A stretch of 64,000 nucleotides of DNA from Actinomycetospora corticicola (lineage in GTDB: Bacteria; Actinomycetota; Actinomycetes; Mycobacteriales; Pseudonocardiaceae): contig NZ_JACCBN010000001.1 of NCBI RefSeq assembly GCF_013409505.1, forward strand, positions 2,976,001 through 3,040,000, written 5' to 3'. Made by a program: the position numbers and the translations under genes. Shown in pieces: positions 55,416 to 63,684 of the stretch. Within the stretch, counting starts at the first letter, position 1; each line of letters starts with the position of its first letter. The notes below the pieces were generated by a model. It was not told the origin of the DNA. It made no database searches and saw only the letters and a program-made list of their open reading frames with translations.

Positions 55416-56284
55416 CCGCCCCTCTCGGCAGTGCCACGAGCACTGGCGCGGACAAGCTCGCGGACAAGCTCAACCAGCGGCGCGCCGAGGACCACCAGTC
55501 GACGTTCACCACCGCGCAGGTCGTCGCCGGGTCCACCGACCGGCAGGTCGCGGTCGACATGGACGGCGACACCCAGCTCTGGCCGTTCGTGGCCGGCTAC
55601 ACGCCGCGCAGCGGCGACGCCGTCGTCCTCGGCGGCGGCCCCGGCTGGTGGGTGTGTCTCGGGTCGATCTCCGGGGTCGGGCCCGCGCGCGCCTCCACCC
55701 AGCAGGTCTACGACCTCACCGTCGACCACGACGTCGCCGTCGGCCATGAGCTCATCGCGCAGGGCGGCATCCGCACCGAGGCAGGCATCTCCTCCGGCGG
55801 CGACGCCACCTTCTCCGGGGTCATGACCGCGCCGCTGCGAGCCCGGGGCGCGAACTGGTCGAGCAGCCTCTACAACGGCGCGATCCGCTGGGAGTCCACC
55901 GGCGCGCTCGAGGTGAAGACCTACGACGGGTCGGCGTTCCGAGGTGTGTACGCCTCGAACTTCGCGCCGCCGCCCAGCTGGCGCGAGTACAAGCTGGACC
56001 TGCGGGCGCTCGCCGATGTGCTCGGTGGAGACCCGGGCGACGTCCTCGACCGGATCGACGTCGCCACCTCGTGGATGTACCGCGAGACGGTGTCGTTCGC
56101 CGACGGCGAGGAGCGGATCGGGCCGAAGCTCGACGAGCTCCCCGACGCCTTGATCGTGCGCAGCTACGACGAGGACACCGGCGAGGACCGCTCCTCGTGG
56201 TCGGTCAACGGCATGGTCACCGTCCTGATCGCCGAGGTGCAGGCGCTCCGTCGTCGTGTCGCCGAGCTCGAGGAGAGCCGTTGA
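55412..56284 (+). CDS. Minor tail protein with S74-like C-terminal chaperone domain
   Basis: A 290-residue protein. The N-terminal part is an OB-like beta domain (VAVDMDGDTQLWPFVAGYTP, GDAVVLGGGPGWWVCLG), followed by a short beta-helix stem (RTEAGISSGGDATFSGVMTA). The C-terminal 100 residues follow the endosialidase-type intramolecular chaperone pattern: SWREYK (Ser189, Lys194), then LDRIDVATSWMYR, IGPKLDELPDALIV and a terminal coiled coil (LIAEVQALRRRVAELE). Such domains trimerise fibres and then cut themselves off. Confidence 0.6.
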   Translation: MTAPLGSATSTGADKLADKLNQRRAEDHQSTFTTAQVVAGSTDRQVAVDMDGDTQLWPFVAGYTPRSGDAVVLGGGPGWWVCLGSISGVGPARASTQQVYDLTVDHDVAVGHELIAQGGIRTEAGISSGGDATFSGVMTAPLRARGANWSSSLYNGAIRWESTGALEVKTYDGSAFRGVYASNFAPPPSWREYKLDLRALADVLGGDPGDVLDRIDVATSWMYRETVSFADGEERIGPKLDELPDALIVRSYDEDTGEDRSSWSVNGMVTVLIAEVQALRRRVAELEESR

Positions 56285-57054
56285 CGACACCGGCCGCCGA
56301 CGAGCCGATGGTGGACCCGCCACTCGACGTCGAGGTCGCCCGCGACCTGCCCCCCGAGATCGACCCGATCGACGTGGTCACGAAGGCCCGAGCGCGGATG
56401 TGGACCCGGGGCGGGGTCACGAACATCGGCCCGCTCGCGCAGGACCTCCCGCCCTTGCTGCAGCAGATGCTCGGCGACCGGGCAGACGTCATCGCCCTCT
56501 CCGGGCTGCTCTGGGGCGCAGTGTCGCAGCTGTTCAACCGGCTCGGCCCCCTGCAGCAGGTGGCCGACGAGATGCCCACGATCGTCAAGCACTCCGACGA
56601 GGTTCACACCGGTCTGCAGCGCGGCCAGGACGCCATCCAGACCGCGGTCGCCGCGGTCCAGCGCGCGGCCGACGCGATGACCCTGTCGCTCGGCACGATC
56701 GCGCAGACCGCCGCCCAGGCCCTCGCCGCGTCCGCCATCGCGAGCTCGAAGGCCACCGCGCTCGACGCCCGGCTCGCTGCCCTCGAAGCGCGCGAGGTGC
56801 GGCTCTACCGCGCCGTCGGGGACCTCCCCACCCTCGCGGTCGGCGCGACCATGACTCGGCTCTGCCCGTGGCAGGGCGACGCGCCCAGCCCGCTGCCCAC
56901 CATCCGGCAGTGCACGGTCGTGCAGATCGCCGGGACCGCCGCCACTCTCACGCCGACCGCCGTCTCCGCCGCCGGGGTCACCGTCACGGTCCGCTCGGCG
57001 AACGCGCTGCTCACCGCTCCGAACGCACTGCAGGTCGTGGCCGCCACGTGGTGA
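56281..57054 (+). CDS. Tail-associated protein with helical middle, unknown
   Basis: A 257-residue protein starting at TTG 56281 (overlapping the previous stop, GGAG box inside that gene); ATG at 56308 is the alternative. The middle (about 70-180) is Ala/Gln-rich coiled coil (GLQRGQDAIQTAVAAVQRAA), and the end is a small beta domain (MTRLCPWQGD and on). It may form a trimeric stalk for fibres. No family recognised. Confidence 0.5.
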   Translation: MTTPAADEPMVDPPLDVEVARDLPPEIDPIDVVTKARARMWTRGGVTNIGPLAQDLPPLLQQMLGDRADVIALSGLLWGAVSQLFNRLGPLQQVADEMPTIVKHSDEVHTGLQRGQDAIQTAVAAVQRAADAMTLSLGTIAQTAAQALAASAIASSKATALDARLAALEAREVRLYRAVGDLPTLAVGATMTRLCPWQGDAPSPLPTIRQCTVVQIAGTAATLTPTAVSAAGVTVTVRSANALLTAPNALQVVAATW

Positions 57055-57065
57055 GGAGGACGACC

Positions 57066-57611
57066 ATGCGCATCCCGCAGATCGCCGCGGATGTCGAGGA
57101 CGTGTGGTCCCGGTCCTGGATCACGCCGTGGGTGTGGCCGGTGATCGTCGTCTACAACACCGCGCTCGGAGCGGTGCTGCTCGCGGGCGGCCCGGCCCGC
57201 ATCAACGGCCCGTCGTTCGCGACGATTCGGCTCGTCGGGCACGTCGGCGCCGGTACCGTGTTCGTCGTCGTCGGCCTGGCCGTGGGCGCCGCGGCGTTCG
57301 TGTCGCGCCGCGCCCTCCGCATCGCGGGGTACCTCGCGATGGTCGCCCACCTCGCCCTCGCCGCCGGGTTCGTGACCGCGGTCCTCGGCGAGCCGGCCCC
57401 GCTTCCCGTGCTGCCCGGAGCGCCCACGCCCGTGCGGGCCGCGCTGACCGGGGTCCCGTCCTACCTGTTCATCGCCGCCATCCACTTCGCGAACGCCGCC
57501 ATCTACGGCCGCCGCGGCCCGGCCCCGACCCCGCAAGCAACCCCGACCGTCAGCGACGACGACGACCCCACCACGGGGCCCGACGCTGGAGAGGCAGGAG
57601 TACGTGCTTGA
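57066..57611 (+). CDS. Four-span membrane protein
   Basis: A 181-residue protein with about four hydrophobic helices (WVWPVIVVYNTALGAVLLAG, GAGTVFVVVGLAVGAAAF, GYLAMVAHLALAAGFVTAVL, SYLFIAAIHFANAAIY) and an acidic tail. GAGGAGG precedes the ATG. It leads a group of four adjacent membrane genes between tail and fibre genes. A holin-like or antiholin role is possible; not a recognised family. Confidence 0.6.
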   Translation: MRIPQIAADVEDVWSRSWITPWVWPVIVVYNTALGAVLLAGGPARINGPSFATIRLVGHVGAGTVFVVVGLAVGAAAFVSRRALRIAGYLAMVAHLALAAGFVTAVLGEPAPLPVLPGAPTPVRAALTGVPSYLFIAAIHFANAAIYGRRGPAPTPQATPTVSDDDDPTTGPDAGEAGVRA

Positions 57612-57862
57612 CCGCGTCACGCTGGTCCCGCTTGTTGTCACGGCTCACCCCGGGCGGTGTCCGGAACCTGGTGCTGTTCGTGGGCGGCGCGGCGGGGATG
57701 GTGTACGAGGCCGGGTTCGTGCAGGAGCCGCGGGTGATCCTGGTGATGGCCTACCTCGGGTTCCTCGGCGTCCCGGCGTTCAACGGCTTCGACCGGCTGC
57801 TGCGCCGGCCCTCCTCCGAGGACGCGCCGGCCGAGTCTGCCGACGCGGAGCCCGCGCCGTGA
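57608..57862 (+). CDS. Small holin-like membrane protein
   Basis: An 84-residue protein starting at TTG 57608 (AGGAG 7 nt upstream, 4-bp overlap with the previous stop). Two hydrophobic segments (VRNLVLFVGGAAGMVYEAGF, VILVMAYLGFLGVPAF) are followed by a charged Glu/Ala/Pro tail, a layout common in small actinophage holins. A competing GTG frame at 57604 gives an Arg/Gly-rich, unlikely protein. Confidence 0.6.
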   Translation: MTASRWSRLLSRLTPGGVRNLVLFVGGAAGMVYEAGFVQEPRVILVMAYLGFLGVPAFNGFDRLLRRPSSEDAPAESADAEPAP

Positions 57863-58005
57863 CGGCGTACCTGGCGACGCTGCGGTGGCTCGTGACGTCC
57901 GCCCTGGACGTCGTCGAGCGGTGGCCGACCACCACGTGGTTCCTCACGGCGTGCTGGCCGCTGACGTTCGTGCTGCTCGTCGCGACCGGGATGCGTCTCT
58001 GGTGA
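57859..58005 (+). CDS. 48-residue membrane peptide
   Basis: GTG at 57859 to TGA at 58005. Two short hydrophobic stretches (YLATLRWLVTSALDVVERW, FLTACWPLTFVLLVATGM) with Trp-rich boundaries. It overlaps both neighbours by 4 nt. Perhaps a regulator or partner of the adjacent holin-like protein. Confidence 0.5.
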   Translation: MTAYLATLRWLVTSALDVVERWPTTTWFLTACWPLTFVLLVATGMRLW

Positions 58006-58418
58006 CCGGCTACGACGACGTCGTCATCCTCGTCGCGATCATCGGCGGCACCGTCAACGTCGGCGCCTCGGCCGCGGTCGTCTGGAACTACTGGCGCTCG
58101 CTGCGGACCCTCGCCCGCGACCGCGGCTTCCGACCGAAGTACGGGCTGCTGGTGTGGCACGTCGTGTCGATCGCCTCGGCGTGGTCCGGCATGTGGGCGC
58201 TGCTGGTCCTCGGGCTGCTGGAGACCCGCGGCGTGCTGACCGTCCCTCGCCCGGTCCGGCTGTCGGGCTACGTCTTTGCCGCCGGCCTGGGGCTCGTGGC
58301 GCTGGCGCTGATCGCGTGCGAGTCCCGTCGCCGGGTTCAGCGCCCGCCGACCTCGACGACCGTCGTGGAGTCCACCGCGACCGTCGTCCACGGCGACGAG
58401 CCACCCGCCACCGCCTGA
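58002..58418 (+). CDS. Three-span membrane protein
   Basis: A 138-residue protein with three hydrophobic helices (VVILVAIIGGTVNVGASAAV, WHVVSIASAWSGMWALLVLG, GYVFAAGLGLVALALIAC) and a soluble Thr/Val-rich tail. GTG start overlapping the previous stop. Last of the four-gene membrane cluster. Function unknown. Confidence 0.55.
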   Translation: MTGYDDVVILVAIIGGTVNVGASAAVVWNYWRSLRTLARDRGFRPKYGLLVWHVVSIASAWSGMWALLVLGLLETRGVLTVPRPVRLSGYVFAAGLGLVALALIACESRRRVQRPPTSTTVVESTATVVHGDEPPATA

Positions 58419-58506
58419 CCCTCTCCGCCGTCCCAGCCCGCCAGGTCCGCCCGGTCGGGCCCGTCGTCCTGCCCGCGCACGTCCCCTCCGAGAGGAGAGC
58501 CGCCTC

Positions 58507-59733
58507 ATGCCGCTCGATTCGTCCGTCGACAAGGTCCGCGTCCGCGGGCGCGCGCAGTTCTCGACCGGCCTCGCGAGCCCCCCGCCGAGCTTCTTCTCCA
58601 CGGTCGAGCGGATCCTCAACAAGGTCTCCCACTCGCGGATCGCGATGCAGCCGGTCCAGCCGTACGACAACCAGACGTCGAGCCCGGACCCGACGGCCCC
58701 GGCGATGTGGAACCCGACGACGGGTGACTGGTGGGCCGACCTGATCGCCGTCGACGACGCCGACCTCCTGGCGTCCGGGCAGACGCAGTGGGGGCAGTGG
58801 GGCTGCGACGACCGGGGGCAGCGGTACTTCATCGAGCCGAAGCTGGTCAGCCCCACGTTCTACGGCGCGCCGCTGACAGGGGCGCCGCTGGCCCAGGGCT
58901 CCGGCGGGATCCGCACGGTGTGGCTCGACGACCTCGCGCAGCTGTTCAGCCCGGTCCTGACGCCCGGAGTCGGCGGAAGCGGTGGCGGCCTCGACGCCGA
59001 GGGTGCTCAGGACGCCGTCGCCGCGATGTTCGCCGCCGGCACCCACTCTGGGATCGGCTTCGTCTACGACGACGCCGGCAACCGCATCTCGGCGACCGTC
59101 ACCGTCACCGGCGACCTTCCTGAGTCCACCGCGGGCCTGCGGACGACGGCCGCGGGGACGCCCACGGACCTGCTCGGCGTCATCAACGAGTACACCGGCG
59201 TCGTCTCGCAGACACTGCCCCCCGCGCTGCCCGGCCGGGTGCTGGCGTTCCGGCAGCGCACCGTCGGCCTCACGCTCGCCCGAGCCGGGTCCGACGTATT
59301 CGTCCTCGGAGACGGCACCCAGGTCAACTCGGTGTCGCCCGCGGTAACCGGCGAGCTCGTCCAGTACCACTGCTCGGTCGCGGGGCAGTGGCGGGCGAAC
59401 AGCGACTTCAAGCCGACTTCGGCGCTCGTCGCGATGTTCGGCGCGATCCTCAACACCCACCTGCTGGCGTGGACCTACGCCCAGGCGTTCAGGCTCGTCT
59501 CGGCCACCCGCGACGCGAACTCGGCGATCACCACCGCGAGCGTGGTCTGGCCCGACGGCTCCACCGGCACCTTCACCACCACGACCGCCTCGAGCGCGTT
59601 CCCGGGCGCGATCGACGCCTACACGGTGACCTACGTGCCCGCGTCCGGGGCGTCGAAGACGGTCACGCAGCCCGCCGTCACCCGCGACAGCGCGGGTGCC
59701 GTGACCGCCCAGCCCGCCCTGACCGTCGCGTGA
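58507..59733 (+). CDS. Minor tail/fibre protein
   Basis: A 408-residue protein following an 88-bp leader with a GAGAGGAG box. The N-terminal third (VDKVRVRGRAQFSTGLASPP, WGQWGCDDRGQRYFIEPK) is ordered. The rest is Thr/Ala/Gly-rich beta structure (GLRTTAAGTPTDLLGVINEY, VVWPDGSTGTFTTTTASSAF), typical of fibre shafts. The end repeats a GAVTAQPALTV motif. It is a likely receptor-binding component. Confidence 0.6.
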   Translation: MPLDSSVDKVRVRGRAQFSTGLASPPPSFFSTVERILNKVSHSRIAMQPVQPYDNQTSSPDPTAPAMWNPTTGDWWADLIAVDDADLLASGQTQWGQWGCDDRGQRYFIEPKLVSPTFYGAPLTGAPLAQGSGGIRTVWLDDLAQLFSPVLTPGVGGSGGGLDAEGAQDAVAAMFAAGTHSGIGFVYDDAGNRISATVTVTGDLPESTAGLRTTAAGTPTDLLGVINEYTGVVSQTLPPALPGRVLAFRQRTVGLTLARAGSDVFVLGDGTQVNSVSPAVTGELVQYHCSVAGQWRANSDFKPTSALVAMFGAILNTHLLAWTYAQAFRLVSATRDANSAITTASVVWPDGSTGTFTTTTASSAFPGAIDAYTVTYVPASGASKTVTQPAVTRDSAGAVTAQPALTVA

Positions 59734-59752
59734 GGAGCTTCGTGATGCACCC

Positions 59753-59814
59753 GATAACCGCTACTAGGCCACATGCGCCGGGCGCCATGGGCGGCGTCGT
59801 CAAGCCCTCTGACC
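59753..59814 (+). promoter_or_regulatory. 62-bp intergenic element, copy A
   Basis: Blocks GATAACCGCTACTAGGCC (59753-59770) and GTCAAGCCCTCTGACC (59799-59814) flank a 28-bp centre. Copy B (61888-61949) has the same blocks at the same spacing with a different centre. Both lie just after a stop codon and about 20-30 bp before the next start. Confidence 0.5.
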
Positions 59815-59845
59815 AGCATCTTCACCGAGAGGAGGGCGACCGGTC

Positions 59846-60697
59846 GTGAGCATCCTCGAGCCACCCCCCGGGCACAGCCCGAACGTCCAAATCTTCTACA
59901 CCAGCGGCACGTGGACCAAGCCCGTCTGGGCCAAGTCCGTCCGCGTCTACATGATCGGCGGAGGCGGAGGCGGAGGCGGCGGTCGTCGCGACGCCGCTGG
60001 CACCGTGCGCTGCGGCGGGGGTGGCGGCGCCGGTGGGGCCTTCGCGTTCGCCGAGTTCCCCGCCGCGTCCCTGAACGCCACCGAGGACATCAGCGTCGGG
60101 ACCGCCGGCTCCGCCGGAGCAGCCGCGACCACCGACACCGCGAACGGCGGCAACGGCGGCAACGGCGGGTCTTCCTTCTTTCGCAGCGCCGCCTCGATCC
60201 TCGCAGCAGGTGGCGGGACGGGTGGTGGCGGCGGAACGAACTCGTCCGGCACCGCCGGGTCCGGCGGCAACGCCGGCAGCTTCAGCGGCACTGCCGGAGG
60301 CGCAGCGTCGGGCACCGGAGGGGCCGGGGCGTTCGCTTCGTACCTCGTCACCCAGGGCGGCCCAGGGGGTGCGTCCGGAGGTGGTCTCACGACCGCCGAC
60401 GCCACGTCCGCGGGTGGTACCGGTCGCGGCAGTGTGCCCACCAACCGGCCCGCCGGGACGGCCGGAACTGCCGGTGGTGGGACGGGCGGTGACGGCGGAT
60501 CGATGCCCACCGGCGCCCCGATGGTCGGCGGCTCCGGCGGCGGCGGCGGCTCCAGCACCACCGGCGCGGGCGGCAACGGCGGCGCGGGCGGCCTCTACGG
60601 CGCCGGTGGCGGCGGCGGCGGCGCCTCGGTCAACGGCAACAACAGCGGCGCGGGCGGTGCCGGTGCTCCGGGCATCGTGGTGGTGATCAGCGAATGA
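59846..60697 (+). CDS. Glycine-rich tail fibre protein
   Basis: A 283-residue protein. A short beta head (VQIFYTSGTWTKPVWAKSVR, VYMIGGGGGGGGG) resembles the N-terminus of glycine-rich phage fibre proteins, and about 180 residues of Gly/Ser/Thr/Ala-rich sequence follow (GGNGGNGGSSFFRSAASILA and on). Polyglycine-type helices in this family present receptor-binding tips. GTG start with GAGAGGAGG. Confidence 0.7.
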   Translation: MSILEPPPGHSPNVQIFYTSGTWTKPVWAKSVRVYMIGGGGGGGGGRRDAAGTVRCGGGGGAGGAFAFAEFPAASLNATEDISVGTAGSAGAAATTDTANGGNGGNGGSSFFRSAASILAAGGGTGGGGGTNSSGTAGSGGNAGSFSGTAGGAASGTGGAGAFASYLVTQGGPGGASGGGLTTADATSAGGTGRGSVPTNRPAGTAGTAGGGTGGDGGSMPTGAPMVGGSGGGGGSSTTGAGGNGGAGGLYGAGGGGGGASVNGNNSGAGGAGAPGIVVVISE

Positions 60698-61875
60698 GCC
60701 TCCTGGACCCGCCCGCGCCGCGCCTGCTCGCGCGCCCGCTCGGGATCGCCTTCGTGGGCGACTCCCTCACCAACTTCTGGTACCCGTACGCCGAGATGTG
60801 GCACAACTCGCTGTGCATGCTCTCCAACGGCTACATCCGCCACCGAGGCAAGTTCGCCCTCGGCGGTCAGACTCTCGAGCAGATCGAGAGCACCTACCTG
60901 CCGGCGGCGCTCGCGCTCAACCCGTTGCCGGGTGCGGTCGTGCTGGCCGGCGGCACCAACAACCACTCCCAGGCCGGGTACACGCTCGCAAGCTCGGCGG
61001 CCACGCTGCAGCGGATGATCAATCGTTGTCGCGGGCTCGGCGTGCTCCCGATCCTGTGGCTCGTCCCCCCGCGCCAGGACAACGCCACCTACAACTCTCG
61101 GGCGGGGCTGTGGAACGCCTACGTCCGGGCGCTCGCCCAGTCTCAGGGCCTGCCGTTCATCGACGCGCACACCCCCGTCGTCGACCCCGCCACCGGGCTC
61201 ACCGCCACCGCGTATCAGGGCGACACCGTCCACCCGAACTACGCCGGCCATCAGGCCATCGCCGCCTACAACCTCGCGCGCCCGGAGCTGCTGTCGCAGC
61301 TCATCGACGGCACCCCGCACCTGACCCACGACGTCCTCGACCCCGCCAACCTCATCGGGTCCGGCTACGGCCTGTTCCCGTCGCTGTCCGGCGGCTACCC
61401 GCTGGGCTTCACAGGGTTCGGCTCCATCACCTGCTCCTTGATCGCCGACCCCGCCGTGTTCGGCAACTGGCTGCGGCTCGGGCGAGCACTCGGGGCGTCC
61501 GGCAGCGCCGCGGTCAACCCGTCCGCGCCGCCCACGGTCGCTGCGGGCGACAAGGTCGCGCTGGCCTGCCGGCTGCGACACAACCTGCCCATGGCCACCA
61601 ACACCGCGCAGGGTGGTGTGCAGGTCACGCTCATCGCGCTCGACTCGGCCAACGCGGCACTGGCCACGACCTACGCCTACGGGCCGCTGTTCGGCTCGGC
61701 GTCGGGCGTGCTGTACGCCGAGGCCGTCATGCCGGCGGGCACGGTCAAGGTCCGCCCGGAGGTGCGGATCACGGGCACGGCCGCGGCCGACGGGTTCGCC
61801 GACATCGCCCAGCTCACGGTCACCAACTTGACCACGCTGGGCACGGCCGGGATGAGCACCGCCGACAACCTCTAG
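60694..61875 (+). CDS. GDSL/SGNH-family esterase in the fibre block
   Basis: A 393-residue protein. Residues 16-205 are an SGNH hydrolase: IAFVGDSLTNF gives Ser24, the oxyanion motif GGTNN follows, and GDTVHPNYAGH gives Asp177 and His180, a complete triad. The C-terminal half is a beta sandwich (about 215-390). In a tail position it would deacylate cell-surface polysaccharide or arabinogalactan. Its ATG overlaps the fibre stop, so the two proteins are probably made together. Confidence 0.8.
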   Translation: MSLLDPPAPRLLARPLGIAFVGDSLTNFWYPYAEMWHNSLCMLSNGYIRHRGKFALGGQTLEQIESTYLPAALALNPLPGAVVLAGGTNNHSQAGYTLASSAATLQRMINRCRGLGVLPILWLVPPRQDNATYNSRAGLWNAYVRALAQSQGLPFIDAHTPVVDPATGLTATAYQGDTVHPNYAGHQAIAAYNLARPELLSQLIDGTPHLTHDVLDPANLIGSGYGLFPSLSGGYPLGFTGFGSITCSLIADPAVFGNWLRLGRALGASGSAAVNPSAPPTVAAGDKVALACRLRHNLPMATNTAQGGVQVTLIALDSANAALATTYAYGPLFGSASGVLYAEAVMPAGTVKVRPEVRITGTAAADGFADIAQLTVTNLTTLGTAGMSTADNL

Positions 61876-61887
61876 GCCCGCCGATCC

Positions 61888-61949
61888 GGTAACTGCTCTT
61901 AGGCCGGGTCGCCGCTCATCCACGCGGCGACCTGTCAACCCGTCTGACC
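61888..61949 (+). promoter_or_regulatory. 62-bp intergenic element, copy B
   Basis: GGTAACTGCTCTTAGGCC (61888-61905) and GTCAACCCGTCTGACC (61934-61949) match copy A with six differences in 34 positions. Between them is a perfect 9-bp stem (61907-61915 with 61924-61932) and 8-nt loop. It precedes the muramidase gene. Confidence 0.55.
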
Positions 61950-61970
61950 CGCGGAAAGACGAGGTGCATC

Positions 61971-62645
61971 GTGCAATTCTCTGACGTCAACCAGTGGCAC
62001 CGAGTCACCGACCGCTACGTCTACGAGGCCAGCGGCGCCCCGATGATCGAGATCAGGGTGTGCTCGGCGTCCTCCGGGCAGATGGTCGAGGACACCGAGT
62101 GGCGCCGCCACCGAGCCCGGTTCGACGGGTTCCCGCGGCTGTACTACCAGTACGTGTGGGGTCGCCAGTCGCCCGAGGAGCAGGCCGACCTCCTGGCCGG
62201 CCTGCTCGGCGGGCTGGCCCCGCAGGACATGCTCATGCTCGACATCGAGGTCGGATCGAAGATCGCCGACCCGCCCGGGTTCACCCGCCGCTGGGTCGCC
62301 CGCGCCGAGGCCCGGCTCGGCACCCGGCCGTGGGTGTACGTGCCGAAGGCGCTCGCCTCCGACGAGCTCTACGACGCGATCGGCACGCGCGTGGTGAAGG
62401 CACCCCGGTACTCCGGGGGCCTGCACCGCGGCACCCCGCCCAACTGGCCGCACCACGTCCACCAGTTCACCGACCGCGGCCCCATGCCCGGCTCCCCCGA
62501 CGGCCCCGGCGACTGCAACTACACCGAGCTCGAGGTCGCCGACCTCCTCGCCCGGTGCCGCCTCGACGACCCGGCCCCGGCCAGGACGTCCAAGGGCGAC
62601 GACGCCGACCGGCGCCGCCGTGCCCAGCTACTCCTGGAGGGCTGA
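61971..62645 (+). CDS. GH25-like muramidase (endolysin)
   Basis: A 224-residue protein with the GH25 layout: first catalytic-site Asp in FSDVNQW (Asp5), the LMLDIEVG motif (Asp91, Glu93) and a C-terminal HQFTDRG...GDCNYTE block with Asp181. These are the TIM-barrel lysozyme positions that cleave the glycan strand of peptidoglycan. No wall-binding repeats are fused. GTG at 61971 with GACGAGG upstream. It forms a lysis pair with the downstream amidase. Confidence 0.72.
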   Translation: MQFSDVNQWHRVTDRYVYEASGAPMIEIRVCSASSGQMVEDTEWRRHRARFDGFPRLYYQYVWGRQSPEEQADLLAGLLGGLAPQDMLMLDIEVGSKIADPPGFTRRWVARAEARLGTRPWVYVPKALASDELYDAIGTRVVKAPRYSGGLHRGTPPNWPHHVHQFTDRGPMPGSPDGPGDCNYTELEVADLLARCRLDDPAPARTSKGDDADRRRRAQLLLEG

Positions 62646-62767
62646 TGGAACCCGAGCCCGACCCCGACCAGATCGCCTGGTGCGACGACCGCGCCCGCGA
62701 CGACGACGGCCGCCTCCTCGAGGACCGGCCCGGCGACGACGAGGAGGTCACCTCGTGGCCTGGCTGA
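62645..62767 (+). CDS. 40-residue acidic peptide between the lysins
   Basis: ATG at 62645 overlaps the muramidase stop and the frame ends at TGA 62767, 13 nt inside the amidase gene. The peptide (MEPEPDPDQIAWCDDRARDD and on) is almost all Asp, Glu, Pro and Arg. Overlaps on both sides suggest coupling; it may chiefly carry ribosomes to the amidase start. Confidence 0.45.
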   Translation: MEPEPDPDQIAWCDDRARDDDGRLLEDRPGDDEEVTSWPG

Positions 62768-63339
62768 CGTGGATGGCCGACGCGCTGCGCGCCGGCGGCC
62801 TGGACGTCATCGAGCAGTCCGGGTGGAAGACCCGCGGGCACGGCGCCATGGGCCAGGTCCTGGGCGTCCTCGCGCACCACACTGCCGGCGGCGGGTCCAA
62901 CGACTGGCGCATCGTGCAGGACGGCCGCCCCGACCTCGCCGGGCCGCTCGCGCACATGACCCTGGAGCGCGACGGGACGTTCCGGCTCCTCGCGGCCGGG
63001 CAGTGCTGGCACGCCGGCGCCGGCGGGCCGCTGCTCGGCGTCGGCAAGAACAACGGCAACGAGCACCTCATCGGCATCGAGGGCGTCTCCAACGGGACGA
63101 CCTGGACCGACGCCCAGCGCGATGCCTACCCGCGCGGCGTGGCCGCCCTGCTGCGCTACCTCGAGCTGCCCGCCGCGCAGGTCGCGGGGCACAAGGAGTG
63201 GGCGCCCGGCCGGAAGGTCGACCCGGGCAACTGGTCGATGGCCGACTTCCGCGCCGCCGTCGCCCGCCACATCACCGGCTCCGCGCCGAGCCCCACGTCC
63301 GACAGCGCCCGCCGCCGGCGGACGCTCGCCCTCGACTGA
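62755..63339 (+). CDS. N-acetylmuramoyl-L-alanine amidase (endolysin)
   Basis: A 194-residue amidase_2/PGRP-type zinc enzyme. VLAHHTAGG (His41-His42), CWHAGAGG, LIGIEGVS and GHKEWAPGRKVDPG (His146, Asp156) are the expected metal and catalytic blocks. It cuts the amide between N-acetylmuramate and the stem peptide. The GTG at 62755 overlaps the acidic peptide gene. Two separate endolysins in tandem are common in actinophages. Confidence 0.85.
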   Translation: MAWLTWMADALRAGGLDVIEQSGWKTRGHGAMGQVLGVLAHHTAGGGSNDWRIVQDGRPDLAGPLAHMTLERDGTFRLLAAGQCWHAGAGGPLLGVGKNNGNEHLIGIEGVSNGTTWTDAQRDAYPRGVAALLRYLELPAAQVAGHKEWAPGRKVDPGNWSMADFRAAVARHITGSAPSPTSDSARRRRTLALD

Positions 63340-63354
63340 CCAGGAGGTCCGTCC

Positions 63355-63684
63355 ATGTCCGTCGTCCCCCTCGAGCTCGACAGCTCGACCGGCAAGTTCC
63401 GGGCCACCGTCCCGGTCGAGGCTGGTAAGTCCTCGACCGTGATCAGCCAGTCGTGGCTGACCTTCGGCTGCGGCTGGACCGGCGCCGAGTTCCACGTCGT
63501 GATGATCGACGACGCCGGGAAGAACACCCTCGACCAGACCCGCAAGGTCGCGGCGTGGCGCCGCGGCTACCTCGAGGTCCCGTCGGGGTCGACGTTCTGC
63601 GCGATCGAGGGCACCCTCGTCGCACCCGCGAGCGGGCAGCCGACGGGCGTCCCGTCGGCCCGACTCGTGAACCTGGCCGCGTGA
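63355..63684 (+). CDS. Lysis-region protein, unknown
   Basis: A 109-residue beta-rich protein (VPLELDSSTGKFRATVPVEA, FGCGWTGAEFHVVMIDDAGK) with AGGAGG before the ATG. No signal peptide or membrane helix. Position between amidase and holin suggests a lysis or tail accessory. Its stop overlaps the next ATG. Confidence 0.5.
   Translation: MSVVPLELDSSTGKFRATVPVEAGKSSTVISQSWLTFGCGWTGAEFHVVMIDDAGKNTLDQTRKVAAWRRGYLEVPSGSTFCAIEGTLVAPASGQPTGVPSARLVNLAA

Noticed and set aside
57604-57858. GTG-initiated frame overlapping the small holin-like gene
   Set aside because: It becomes Arg/Gly-rich at once; the frame from TTG 57608 has clean membrane helices and a well-placed ribosome-binding site.
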